Shown here one piece after another: positions 1 to 7,315 of a stretch of DNA of 9,301 nucleotides. The stretch comes from Candidatus Lightella neohaematopini (GTDB taxonomy: Bacteria; Pseudomonadota; Gammaproteobacteria; Enterobacterales; Enterobacteriaceae): contig JAOBJR010000085.1 of assembly GCA_025728395.1 (NCBI GenBank), positions 1 through 9,301 on the forward strand. The letters run 5' to 3'. The translations under genes were made by a program, and so were the position numbers. Position 1 is the first letter of the stretch. The number at the start of each line of letters is the position of its first letter. The notes under the pieces are model-generated. The model searched no databases. It was not told the DNA's origin and was given only the letters and a program-made list of their open reading frames with translations.

Positions 1-1
1 T

Positions 2-340
2 ATTAATAGTTGTGCTCAATGTGGACGTAACAAAATTATGAAAATAAAGAAACCACAGTCTATATTAGACTGGTGTTCTTTGTTAAAAGAAAAGGATACA
101 AAAATATATTTTAATCCATATGATAGTAACAGTATAAATAAATTAAAAAAATTATCATTAATTAATGAAATTTATTTTTTAATTGGATCAGAAAATGGTT
201 TATCTAAAGAAGATAATTTAATTATTAATAACTATAAATTTTTTAATATAACTTTAGGACCAAGAATTCTACGTGTAGAAACTGCTGTAATAAGTGCTAT
301 AACTATTTTACAAACTATATTTGGTGATATGGGAAATTAA
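2..340 (+). CDS. rsmE: 16S rRNA (uracil-1498-N3)-methyltransferase, 3' part only
   Basis: This is the C-terminal part (112 residues, against about 243 for the E. coli protein) of RsmE, the SPOUT-class enzyme that uses S-adenosylmethionine to methylate N3 of U1498 in 16S rRNA. The frame is open to the left edge and codes CAQCGRNKI before the first internal ATG at 38, matching the QCGRN motif of RsmE. That ATG is therefore not the start, which lies outside the window. Further matches are NSINKL, LIGSENGLS and LGPRILRVETA, which correspond to the trefoil-knot cofactor-binding segment. The usual GPEGG reads GSENG (185-199), and LRTET reads LRVET, so the cofactor pocket has drifted. The frame is intact to its TAA stop. 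In relatives gshB follows directly; here a gene-free stretch does. The family assignment is firm; full activity is less certain. Confidence 0.93.
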   Translation: MNSCAQCGRNKIMKIKKPQSILDWCSLLKEKDTKIYFNPYDSNSINKLKKLSLINEIYFLIGSENGLSKEDNLIINNYKFFNITLGPRILRVETAVISAITILQTIFGDMGN

Positions 341-1303
341 TTAACAATTAAATTAAACTTAACTACAAATTTAGTAAAGTAATTAATAAAATATAATATC
401 TTACTATATTATTAATAAATTTAACAAATTATATTATATTGTATATAGAAAAGATAATTTTTTAATTATTCATTAATAATAAATTATCAATAAATAACTA
501 TTTAATAAAATTAAAAAAATATTATAATAATCAATATCAATTATGTAATAAGAATAATTAGTCTTAATATATTAAAAATTTTCTTTTATTAATAAATAAA
601 TATCTATAAATTAATAATAATTATTTTATATAATTTATGCATTAAGATATATAAAAATAAATGTAATAGTGTTATTTTTTTAATAAAAAATCTAGTTTAT
701 GTAACTATAAAAAATATTATTATAATATCTATTATTAAGAATATCTTAAATATTATTAAGATTAATTGTGAACAAGATAATATAAAACTAATAAGTATAA
801 AATATTATTTTTAAACTAAACTATATGAATAGTAATTTATTATATATTACAAATAATATAATATTAATTTCTTCATTAACAAACCATATAATTAATTATA
901 TAAATTTTATATTACTTAAAAATTTTTACTAATTTAAATTTACTAATAAAATATTATTAATTAATAGAACTAAAATATTCTATATATTTTAATTTGTTTT
1001 TTTAAATTAGATAATTAATTATTATTATTAATATAATAACAAAAGAAAATATTATAAAATATACAATAATGATTATAAAATTTTAATAGTTTATCTTCTT
1101 TTTTAGTTAAAAATAGATTAATATTTATTTAATTAAATGTAATAAAAATAAAATAATTATAATTAATATTGCTAACTTAGTATTTCTGAAAAAATAGAAA
1201 ATATTATTAATATATCCATTATAAATAAGTTAATAAATTATATTAAAATGTACTATAAAAAACTAATAATTTATTATAAAATTTTATATTATATTAAATA
1301 ATA
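341..1303. other. Gene-free AT-rich stretch at the gshB position
   Basis: This stretch of 963 bases has no convincing reading frame on either strand, no tRNA and no strong hairpin. By eye it is roughly 90 percent A+T, with stops scattered in every frame. In enterobacteria the gene between rsmE and yqgE is gshB (glutathione synthetase, about 950 bp), so the length is close to that of one fully decayed gshB. I could not pick out any GshB motif by reading, so the assignment is positional inference only. The promoter for yqgE, if it has its own, must lie near the right end, but in this composition no -10 or -35 box stands out. Confidence 0.6.
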
Positions 1304-1870
1304 ATGAATTTACAGCATCATTTTTTAGTAGCTATGCCAACATTAACAGATCCTTTATTTAAAGGATCTGTTGTATATATTTGTGAACATAATTATGAAG
1401 GTGCCATGGGACTTATTATTAATAAGCCAGTAGTATATTTTACTATAGAAAATATTTTAGATAAGTTAAAAATTAAACCTAAAATCTCAGATAATTATGG
1501 TTCTAAATTAAAAAATCCAGTATTTGTTGGTGGTCCAATAGCAGATGATAGAGGTTTCATATTACATACTCCATGTAATAAATTTAATTCTAGTATTAGT
1601 ATATCATCTCAAACAATGATCACAACATCTAAAGATATACTAGAAACTTTAGGTACTGATAATCAGCCGGATAATATATTAGTTGCATTAGGATATTCTA
1701 GTTGGGAACAAGAACAATTAGAACATGAACTATTAGATAATAGTTGGTTAATTATTCCAGCTAATACAGAGATATTATTTCACACACCGATAACGAATCG
1801 TTGGCGTGATGCTGCAAAAATTATTGGTATAGATATTTATAACATTTCTAGTCAAATTGGACATGGTTAA
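1304..1870 (+). CDS. yqgE: YqgE/AlgH family protein (UPF0301)
   Basis: At 188 residues this is the normal length for YqgE (187 in E. coli). The match is very close from the first residue: [71 protein letters not shown] and the C-terminal [15 protein letters not shown]. The start ATG is fixed by the conserved MNLQHHF N-terminus. No clear Shine-Dalgarno precedes it. The biochemical role of YqgE is not settled; it is a compact soluble protein that is usually encoded beside ruvX. Its end overlaps the start of ruvX by 8 bases, so the two are probably co-transcribed and translationally coupled. Its strong conservation next to eroded neighbours suggests it is still under selection. A perfect inverted repeat lies inside codons 14-23. 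Confidence 0.96.
   Translation: MNLQHHFLVAMPTLTDPLFKGSVVYICEHNYEGAMGLIINKPVVYFTIENILDKLKIKPKISDNYGSKLKNPVFVGGPIADDRGFILHTPCNKFNSSISISSQTMITTSKDILETLGTDNQPDNILVALGYSSWEQEQLEHELLDNSWLIIPANTEILFHTPITNRWRDAAKIIGIDIYNISSQIGHG
1345..1372. repeat. Perfect 12-bp inverted repeat inside yqgE
   Basis: The arms at 1345-1356 (AACAGATCCTTT) and 1361-1372 are exact reverse complements, separated by the 4-base loop ATTT. The transcript could fold into a tight hairpin about 40 bases into yqgE. It codes for the well-conserved residues TDPLFKGSV, so it may be a by-product of the protein sequence. It is not followed by a long T run, so it does not look like a classical terminator. Confidence 0.7.
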
Positions 1871-2303
1871 CGAAATAATAATTGCAATGGCTTTTGATTT
1901 TGGAATTACTAATATTGGTATTGCAGTTGGACAATCTATTACTTATACTGCTCAGCCAATTACTACATTAAAAACTAATTATGGTATCCCGGTATGGAAT
2001 AAATTAATACCATTAATAAATATTTGGTCACCTAATATACTAATTGTTGGCTTACCTATTAATATGAATAATAATGAACAAAATATAACTATTAAAGCTC
2101 GTAATTTTGCTAGTTTATTAAATAATAAGTTTAATATATCAGTAGAATTACATGATGAACGATTAACAACCAAAGAAGCGTATTTATTATTAAAAAATAA
2201 ACATTATAAAACAAATAAAATAAAAATTGATATTGTTAATCAACTATCAGCAGTTTTAATACTTGAAAGTTGGTTTAGAAAAAAGTTTTTTAAATATTAT
2301 TAA
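1863..2303 (+). CDS. ruvX: RuvX/YqgF, RNase H-fold nuclease (pre-16S rRNA processing)
   Basis: This member of the YqgF/RuvX family has an RNase H-like fold. The family is linked to 5' end maturation of 16S rRNA and was earlier called a putative Holliday junction resolvase. Visible motifs are [15 protein letters not shown] (Asp12), [14 protein letters not shown] near 60-73, [11 protein letters not shown] (Asp98-Glu99) and [17 protein letters not shown] (Asp123), so the acidic catalytic residues all remain. I chose the ATG at 1863, giving 146 residues. The frame could open two codons earlier at a TTG (1857), but ATG at the overlap is the simpler start. A later ATG at 1887 would begin directly at the first beta strand and is possible but less likely. 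The chosen start overlaps the yqgE stop by 8 bases, implying coupled translation. The E. coli protein has 138 residues; the extra length here is a few residues at each end. Confidence 0.94.
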   Translation: MVNEIIIAMAFDFGITNIGIAVGQSITYTAQPITTLKTNYGIPVWNKLIPLINIWSPNILIVGLPINMNNNEQNITIKARNFASLLNNKFNISVELHDERLTTKEAYLLLKNKHYKTNKIKIDIVNQLSAVLILESWFRKKFFKYY

Positions 2304-2628
2304 TAATAACTTAAAATATTAAAACTAATCTATTTTAAAATTATGTACCAAATTAGTAAAATATTTTATTAAAACTTATAATTTATTAGGATAAATATTA
2401 TGTTGTGATATTTATTTAATATTATTAATAATTATTCAATTACATCTAAATTAAATATTTTGAAATTAAAAAATATATGTTATTACTTTAATTGATAAAG
2501 TTAGATTTAACATTTATATTTATAAAATTACAATTTTTTTATTATTTAAATTTAGTATGATTATTATAAATCATAATTATTATTTCTATGAATCTATAAT
2601 ATAATTTTTTAGTGAAGGATAAATTAAA
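2304..2628. other. Gene-free AT-rich spacer at the yggS position
   Basis: These 325 bases hold no supportable gene on either strand, no RNA gene and no strong terminator. In enterobacteria that carry proC in this neighbourhood, yggS (a PLP-binding protein) lies between ruvX and proC, so this may be its shortened remnant. No YggS motif is readable. The right end carries the proC ribosome binding site. Confidence 0.55.
2615..2619 (+). promoter_or_regulatory. Ribosome binding site deciding the GTG start of proC
   Basis: AAGGA lies 9 bases before the GTG at 2629. It is one of very few clear Shine-Dalgarno matches in the window, and it supports GTG as the initiator, since no ATG lies near the start of the homologous region. 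Confidence 0.75.
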
Positions 2629-3468
2629 GTGGATAAATATAATATAGAAGAAAAAAGAATAAATATTATTGGTGCAGGTAATATGAGCTATGCTATAGTT
2701 AGCGGTTTAATTAATAGTAATTATAAAAAAGATTTAATAACTGTATGTGCACCATCTACTGAAAACCGTAATAATATAACAAAGTTATTTGGTATTAAGA
2801 ATAGTAGTAGCAATATATATTATTCTGATCAAGCAGATGTATTAATATTAGCGGTTAAACCACAATCAATTGTTTCTGTTTGTCATGATCTGAATAAGAT
2901 TAATTTGTCAAAAAAAATAGTTATATCATTACTAGCAGGAATTAGTACTAATATTTTAATTAATTTATTAAAACAAAACAATATTAATATTATTAGAGTA
3001 ATGCCTAATATAGCAATTGCTGTAAATTATGGTATTATTGCAATATATGCAATATCTAATGATATTAATAGTATAAATTTTACTAAAAATTTATTTAGTA
3101 AAATGGGGATTATTTATCAGTTAAATAATGAAAATGATATTGATATTTTTACTGTTATTGTTGGTAGTTCTCCTGCATATTTTTTGTTTTTTATGGAAGA
3201 AATGCAAAAAAAAATTGAGTCTATGGGAGTAAATCAATGTGATGCCTACAATATAATAATAAATACCATAAATGGAATTATCCATCTAAGTAAATTAAAT
3301 AATCATAATACATTTAATAAATTGCGTGAATTAATATCTTCTAAAAAAGGTATTACAGAATTAGCAATATCAGTATTCAAAAAAGAAAATATATCATCTA
3401 TAATAGCTAATGCAATAGATGTATCTATGAATCGTATAAAAAATTTAAAAAATATTAATACTTTTTAA
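2629..3468 (+). CDS. proC: Pyrroline-5-carboxylate reductase
   Basis: ProC performs the last step of proline synthesis, the NAD(P)H-dependent reduction of pyrroline-5-carboxylate to proline in the cytosol. The protein has 279 residues (269 in E. coli), with an N-terminal extension of about ten. The Rossmann motif INIIGAGNMSYAIVSGL is at 11-27, ILAVKPQ at 73-79, IIRVMPN at 121-127 and VGSSPAYFLFFMEEM at 178-192, followed by the helical dimerisation domain. The start is GTG with a good AAGGA ribosome site. Two signatures are damaged: MPNTPA reads MPNIAI (3001-3018), and SPGGTT of the C-terminal signature reads SKKGIT (within 3337-3357). A run of nine A lies at 3206-3214 inside the gene. The frame is otherwise intact. 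It may still make proline for host or symbiont, but catalytic competence is open. Its place between ruvX and mltC fits species where proC sits beside yggS, not the E. coli location. Confidence 0.93.
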   Translation: MDKYNIEEKRINIIGAGNMSYAIVSGLINSNYKKDLITVCAPSTENRNNITKLFGIKNSSSNIYYSDQADVLILAVKPQSIVSVCHDLNKINLSKKIVISLLAGISTNILINLLKQNNINIIRVMPNIAIAVNYGIIAIYAISNDINSINFTKNLFSKMGIIYQLNNENDIDIFTVIVGSSPAYFLFFMEEMQKKIESMGVNQCDAYNIIINTINGIIHLSKLNNHNTFNKLRELISSKKGITELAISVFKKENISSIIANAIDVSMNRIKNLKNINTF

Positions 3469-3634
3469 ATATCAGTTATTTTATTTAAATAAAGACTAAT
3501 AAATTAATACTAGTTTATCTCTATAGTTTAGTTTAGTAGTAAAGTATTATTAATATTAATTTTTAATTACACTTAAAAGTTACTTATTTTAATTATTAAA
3601 TTAACCATATAGTATTAAAAAGTAGTTAATTAAT

Positions 3635-4708
3635 ATGAAAAAAATATTATACTTATTAAGTACTATATGCTTATTAGTTTCTTGTTCAACTAAAAATAAT
3701 TTAAATAAATCATTTCTTTGTTGTAAAAAAAATAATTTAGGCATTTTAATAGTTAAGTTAACAAATAATATAAAATATCATATACGTAGCAATAATAAAG
3801 TTATTACAACTACTAGTATTAAAAATCATTTAAGAAATAATAATTATAAAACTTATAGTTATATTAATCTTAATAATCATTCTATTATTATTAAAACTAT
3901 TATTAATAATAATCCTATTCAATATTTACGAATTGCTACTATAAATAGTATATTAATATATAATTACTTAAATTTAATTAAAATTAGTAAAAATTTTCTT
4001 AATATACAAACATTTAAATTTAAATATAATATTATTAGTAATTTAAATCTACCAATAGAATTATATTATCATGCTGTTAAATTTACTAATTACTTGTTAC
4101 GGACAAGATTAGTAATAAAACAAATTAATCAACATAAAATTTGGTCAATAACTATACAATATAATAAAGATTATAATAATATTTATGAAAAATCTTATAA
4201 GTATATTAATTTAATTAATAGAGCATCAGAAAAATACGGTGTAGATAAATATCTAATTTTAGCTATTATCCAAATAGAATCTAATTTTAATCCTTATGCT
4301 ATTAGTCATTCAAATGCATTAGGTTTAATGCAAATCATAAGACAAAGTGCTGGACGTGATGTATTTAAAAGACAAGGAAAATGGGGTCAGCCAAGTCGTA
4401 ATTACTTATTAAATCCAAAAAATAACATTGATATTGGAACAGCTTATTTAGCTATACTTCAAAATGAATACTTAAATAAAATTAATAATCCATTATCTCG
4501 AAAATATGCAGTAATAACTGCTTACCATAGTGGTGCTGCAAGTGTACTTAAAGTTTTTTCTAAAAATAAAAACAAAGCAATAAAAATTATAAATAATTTA
4601 ACACCAGAAGATGTTTATTTTGCACTTAATACTAGACATCCATCATTAGAATCACGTAGCTACCTAAATAAAGTTAATCAACTACAACAGGAATTTAAAA
4701 ATGGATAA
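3635..4708 (+). CDS. mltC: Membrane-bound lytic murein transglycosylase C
   Basis: This lipoprotein cleaves peptidoglycan glycan strands with formation of 1,6-anhydromuramic acid at the inner face of the outer membrane. It has 357 residues (359 in E. coli). A signal peptide of about 16 residues ends in the lipobox LVSC, with Cys17 the lipidation site. Residues 20-190 are the MltC N-terminal domain, which has drifted far and become rich in Asn, Ile and Lys. The C-terminal SLT domain is well kept: KYGVDKYLILAIIQIESNFNP with catalytic Glu215, ALGLMQ near 228-233, DIGTAYLAIL, and the ending LNTRHPSLESRSYLNKV. The usual AYNGG reads AYHSG (4520-4534). No clear Shine-Dalgarno is seen. The 166 bases between proC and this gene (3469-3634) hold no gene; relatives carry yggT, yggU, rdgB, hemW, trmB, mutY and others there. 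Keeping MltC implies a peptidoglycan wall and outer membrane with lipoprotein sorting. Confidence 0.94.
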   Translation: MKKILYLLSTICLLVSCSTKNNLNKSFLCCKKNNLGILIVKLTNNIKYHIRSNNKVITTTSIKNHLRNNNYKTYSYINLNNHSIIIKTIINNNPIQYLRIATINSILIYNYLNLIKISKNFLNIQTFKFKYNIISNLNLPIELYYHAVKFTNYLLRTRLVIKQINQHKIWSITIQYNKDYNNIYEKSYKYINLINRASEKYGVDKYLILAIIQIESNFNPYAISHSNALGLMQIIRQSAGRDVFKRQGKWGQPSRNYLLNPKNNIDIGTAYLAILQNEYLNKINNPLSRKYAVITAYHSGAASVLKVFSKNKNKAIKIINNLTPEDVYFALNTRHPSLESRSYLNKVNQLQQEFKNG

Positions 4709-4719
4709 TTTTTATAAAA

Positions 4720-4792
4720 AGCGGGAAACGAGATTCGAACTCGCGACCCTAACCTTGGCAAGGTTATACTCTACCAACTGAGCTATTCCCGC
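4720..4792 (-). tRNA. tRNA-Gly (anticodon GCC)
   Basis: Read on the - strand this folds as a full cloverleaf. The acceptor stem is GCGGGAA/TTCCCGC, the D arm GCTC-AGTTGGTA-GAGT, the anticodon stem TAACC/GGTTA with loop TTGCCAA (anticodon GCC), the variable region GGGTC, and the T arm GCGAG-TTCGAAT-CTCGT. The discriminator is U73. It is nearly identical to E. coli glyV/X/Y. The 3' CCA is not encoded: the bases after U73 are TTT, so CCA must be added by nucleotidyltransferase. It lies directly downstream of orn on the same strand, as glyVXY does in E. coli, but as a single copy. Confidence 0.97.
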
Positions 4793-4820
4793 TAAATTTA
4801 ATTTTACATAAATTACTAAT

Positions 4821-5354
4821 TTATGAAAAAAAATTCTTACGATAAAAATTTAACTCTGCAACTGATTCACGAATATCGGATAATGCTTGATGCATATTAC
4901 GTTTTTTTATACCACTCAATATTTGAGGTTTCCATCTACGAACTAATTCTTTTATTGTACTAACATCTAAATACTTATAGTTAAAGTATGATTCTAATTT
5001 TGGCATATAACGAAATAAAAATCTTCTATCTTGTGCAATACTATTACCACATATTGGAGATTTATTTATAGGTACCCACTTAGTCAAAAATGCTATAGTT
5101 TGTTCTTCAGCAATAACTTCATTAATTTTACTATTACGTACTCTATTGATCAAACCAGTTGCTGTATGAGTACGAATATTCCAACTATCCATCTGTAATA
5201 ATTGTTCTTCCGGTTGATATAGTGCTAATGATGGACCTTCTGCTAAAATATTTAAATTAACATCAGTAACTAAAGTAGCAATTTCTATAATACGATGATT
5301 ATCTGGATTTAATCCAGTCATCTCTAAATCTAACCAAATAAGATTATTATCCAC
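4821..5354 (-). CDS. orn: Oligoribonuclease
   Basis: Orn is a 3'-to-5' exonuclease that degrades the shortest RNAs (dinucleotides and similar) to mononucleotides, the final step of RNA turnover, and it is essential in E. coli. The protein has 177 residues (181 in E. coli). All DEDDh catalytic residues are present: Asp9 and Glu11 in WLDLEMTGL, Asp109 in [11 protein letters not shown], and His155 and Asp160 in [14 protein letters not shown]. The start codon is GTG at 5354, preceded by a purine-rich AAAGAGAA that can serve as ribosome site; the N-terminus MDNNLIW aligns just after the E. coli start. The gene is divergent from psd and is followed on the same strand by tRNA-Gly. In E. coli rsgA sits between orn and psd; here it is absent. 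The protein is among the best conserved in the window. Confidence 0.96.
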   Translation of the reverse strand: MDNNLIWLDLEMTGLNPDNHRIIEIATLVTDVNLNILAEGPSLALYQPEEQLLQMDSWNIRTHTATGLINRVRNSKINEVIAEEQTIAFLTKWVPINKSPICGNSIAQDRRFLFRYMPKLESYFNYKYLDVSTIKELVRRWKPQILSGIKKRNMHQALSDIRESVAELNFYRKNFFS

Positions 5355-5469
5355 TATTTTCTCTTTAAAATATAATTTATTATATATTATTATAATAACT
5401 TATTATATATTATACAATATAGTTTAGTAGTTTACTATTTATATTTTATAAATATTAAATAATGTAATT
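5355..5469. promoter_or_regulatory. Divergent spacer between orn and psd
   Basis: These 115 bases separate the divergent starts of orn and psd, so they must hold a promoter for orn on - and, unless psd is read from far upstream, one for psd on +. The composition is so AT-rich (many TATAAT-like words) that individual -10 and -35 boxes cannot be chosen. The rsgA gene found here in relatives has left no visible trace. Confidence 0.45.
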
Positions 5470-6324
5470 ATGATTAATAAATTTAAACTAATATTGTTAT
5501 CGATAATACCTAAATATACATTGACAAAATTATTTGGCAAAATAGCTAATTTGAAATTAGGATGTATTACTCATTTAATTATTAAATTATTTATACATAT
5601 CTATAGTATAAATATGTATGAAATTAAAGAAAAAGATATAACTAAATATTGTACGTTTAATGATTTTTTTACTAGACCATTAAAAGATAATGTGCGTAAC
5701 TTTAACAGTAGAGAATTTACTGTAATATTACCTGCTGATGGTTATATCATGCAATATGGTAATATTAATTATTATACTATAGTACAAGCAAAAAATATTT
5801 TTTATAATTTAACTATGTTATTAGCTAAAAATAGATATTTATCAGATAAATTTATTAATGGTATATTTATTAATATATATTTATCTCCTGCTAATTATCA
5901 TAGAGTACATATGCCTTGTGATGGTATATTAAAAGAAATGATATATGTTCCAGGAAAATTATGGTCTTTAAATAAATTTAATGTAAACAATAAATTGAAT
6001 TTATTTACAAAAAATGAACGTTTAATATGTTTATTTAATACTAAATTTGGACTAATGGTACAAATATTAATAGGATCTATTGTAGTTGGTAGTATTGAAA
6101 CTATTTGGCATGGTATAGTTATTCCTCCAAGAGACCATATTATAAAACATTGGTGTTATACTAAACAAGATAATATTTGTTTATTAAAAGGTCAGGAAAT
6201 GGGGAAATTTAGATTAGGATCTACTGTAATTACTATTTTTAAAAAAAATAGTATTACTTTATGTAAAAGAATCAAATCTAATAATGTTAGTTATGTTGGT
6301 AATATAATGGGATATAAAGATTAA
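5470..6324 (+). CDS. psd: Phosphatidylserine decarboxylase proenzyme
   Basis: Psd decarboxylates phosphatidylserine to phosphatidylethanolamine at the inner membrane. The proenzyme cleaves itself to give a large beta and a small alpha subunit with an N-terminal pyruvoyl group. The self-cleavage motif LGST is at 249-252, with Ser251 (codon 6220-6222) as pyruvoyl precursor. The other members of the catalytic triad, Asp90 in LPADG and His147 in YHRVHMPCDG, are intact. Other matches are FNDFFTRPL, NERLICLF, VGSIETIWHG and LLKGQEMGKFRLGSTV. The ATG start matches the E. coli N-terminus. The protein has 284 residues against 322 in E. coli; the missing part is the acidic C-terminal tail beyond the enzyme fold, so loss of activity is not implied. 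It converges on epmA with only 12 bases between the stops, mscM being lost from this spot. Confidence 0.95.
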   Translation: MINKFKLILLSIIPKYTLTKLFGKIANLKLGCITHLIIKLFIHIYSINMYEIKEKDITKYCTFNDFFTRPLKDNVRNFNSREFTVILPADGYIMQYGNINYYTIVQAKNIFYNLTMLLAKNRYLSDKFINGIFINIYLSPANYHRVHMPCDGILKEMIYVPGKLWSLNKFNVNNKLNLFTKNERLICLFNTKFGLMVQILIGSIVVGSIETIWHGIVIPPRDHIIKHWCYTKQDNICLLKGQEMGKFRLGSTVITIFKKNSITLCKRIKSNNVSYVGNIMGYKD

Positions 6325-6336
6325 GTTAAAAATATT

Positions 6337-7293
6337 CTAAGCATTTTTTATATCAAAAGAAATTACTTCTTTTAAACTGTTTATTTTTAATGCTAACATA
6401 ATTAATCTGTCTATTCCTAATGCCACACCAGAATAATTTGAAATATTACCATATTTTAAAGCTAATACTAATCTTTTATCTATATAACGTTTTAATTTAT
6501 TATTAATAACTTTTTTAAATTCATACATAAATCTTTTTAATTGTTCTTTTGCATTAATTAATTCATAACAACCATTCGATAATTCAATACCTTTAAAATA
6601 AACTTCAAATCTATCAGCAATTTTTTCATTTTTATCATTAATACAAGCTAATTCTGCTTGATAAGCAGGAAAATGATATACAAAAATTGGATTTTTTAAT
6701 CCTAATCTAGGAATTATAACTAATGAGAATATTAATTGTATAATATTATTATAATTATTATCAAATAAATGTATTAATTTATTTTTTAATAAAAACTTAT
6801 TTATTTTTTCTTTGTCAATATTTAAAGGATCTATATTTGTGTGTTTAATAAATATATTTTGATAAGAGATAAATTCTGATTTTTTATATTTTAGAATTAA
6901 TTTAAGTAATTTATTAGTTTCTAACATGATAGTATTCATACTACAATTTTTTCTATACCATTCTAATATAGTAAATTCTGGATTATGATACTTACCAATC
7001 TCACCATTACGAAAACTATGACATAATTGAAATATTTTATTCATACCAATACATAGTAAACGTTTCATATGAAATTCTGGACTACTAATTAGATATAATT
7101 TTTTATAATTATTATCAATTAGTTTTGTTTCAAAAGGAATTATATTTACATTCGTAATTGTTCCATTACTTAATAATGGAGTTTCTATTTCTATATAATT
7201 ACGACATTCAAAAAATTTTCTAATTTTTCTTATTAATTTAGCTCGTTTTATTAAATTTTCAATTGAAATATTAGGTCGCCATGTGTAATTCAT
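6337..7293 (-). CDS. epmA: EF-P-lysine ligase (GenX/PoxA)
   Basis: EpmA is a paralogue of the class II lysyl-tRNA synthetase catalytic core. It activates (R)-beta-lysine with ATP and joins it to Lys34 of EF-P instead of tRNA. The chosen start, ATG at 7293, gives 318 residues (325 in E. coli) and begins MNYTWRPNISIENLIKRA, in register with the E. coli N-terminus. The frame stays open upstream to an ATG at 7335, but that adds 14 residues absent from the family and overlaps efp. Visible parts are IETPLLSNGTIT (motif 1 area), SSPEFHMKRLL at 70-80, motif 2 FRNGEIGKYHNPEFTILEW at 94-112, DRFEVYFKGIELSNG near 227-241 and motif 3 GVALGIDRL at 289-297. Motif 2 normally reads FRNE; here Gly97 (7003-7005) replaces the Glu. 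It follows efp by 22 bases on the same strand, so the two are probably one transcript. The stop is TAG, the only one here that is not TAA. Confidence 0.95.
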   Translation of the reverse strand: MNYTWRPNISIENLIKRAKLIRKIRKFFECRNYIEIETPLLSNGTITNVNIIPFETKLIDNNYKKLYLISSPEFHMKRLLCIGMNKIFQLCHSFRNGEIGKYHNPEFTILEWYRKNCSMNTIMLETNKLLKLILKYKKSEFISYQNIFIKHTNIDPLNIDKEKINKFLLKNKLIHLFDNNYNNIIQLIFSLVIIPRLGLKNPIFVYHFPAYQAELACINDKNEKIADRFEVYFKGIELSNGCYELINAKEQLKRFMYEFKKVINNKLKRYIDKRLVLALKYGNISNYSGVALGIDRLIMLALKINSLKEVISFDIKNA

Positions 7294-7315
7294 TTTTATT
7301 AAATTTAATCTTTTT

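Noticed and set aside
38..40. ATG at 38 as the start of a 100-residue protein
   Set aside because: The frame is open to the left edge and codes the conserved RsmE motif QCGRN before this Met, so the gene is cut by the window and not a short protein.
341..1303. Possible replication origin, CRISPR or small RNA in the long spacer
   Set aside because: No regularly spaced repeats, no DnaA-box cluster, no GC-rich folded element and no terminator were seen; the many short A/T repeats are expected from composition.
1857..1862. TTG start for ruvX
   Set aside because: An ATG lies two codons further on at the overlap with yqgE; no ribosome site favours the TTG.
1979..2173. 64-residue open frame on the - strand inside ruvX
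   Set aside because: It lies entirely within the well-supported ruvX gene, has no family resemblance and is a by-product of AT-rich codons.
5355..5469. Specific -10/-35 boxes upstream of orn and psd
   Set aside because: TATAAT-like words are so frequent in this composition that any choice would be arbitrary.
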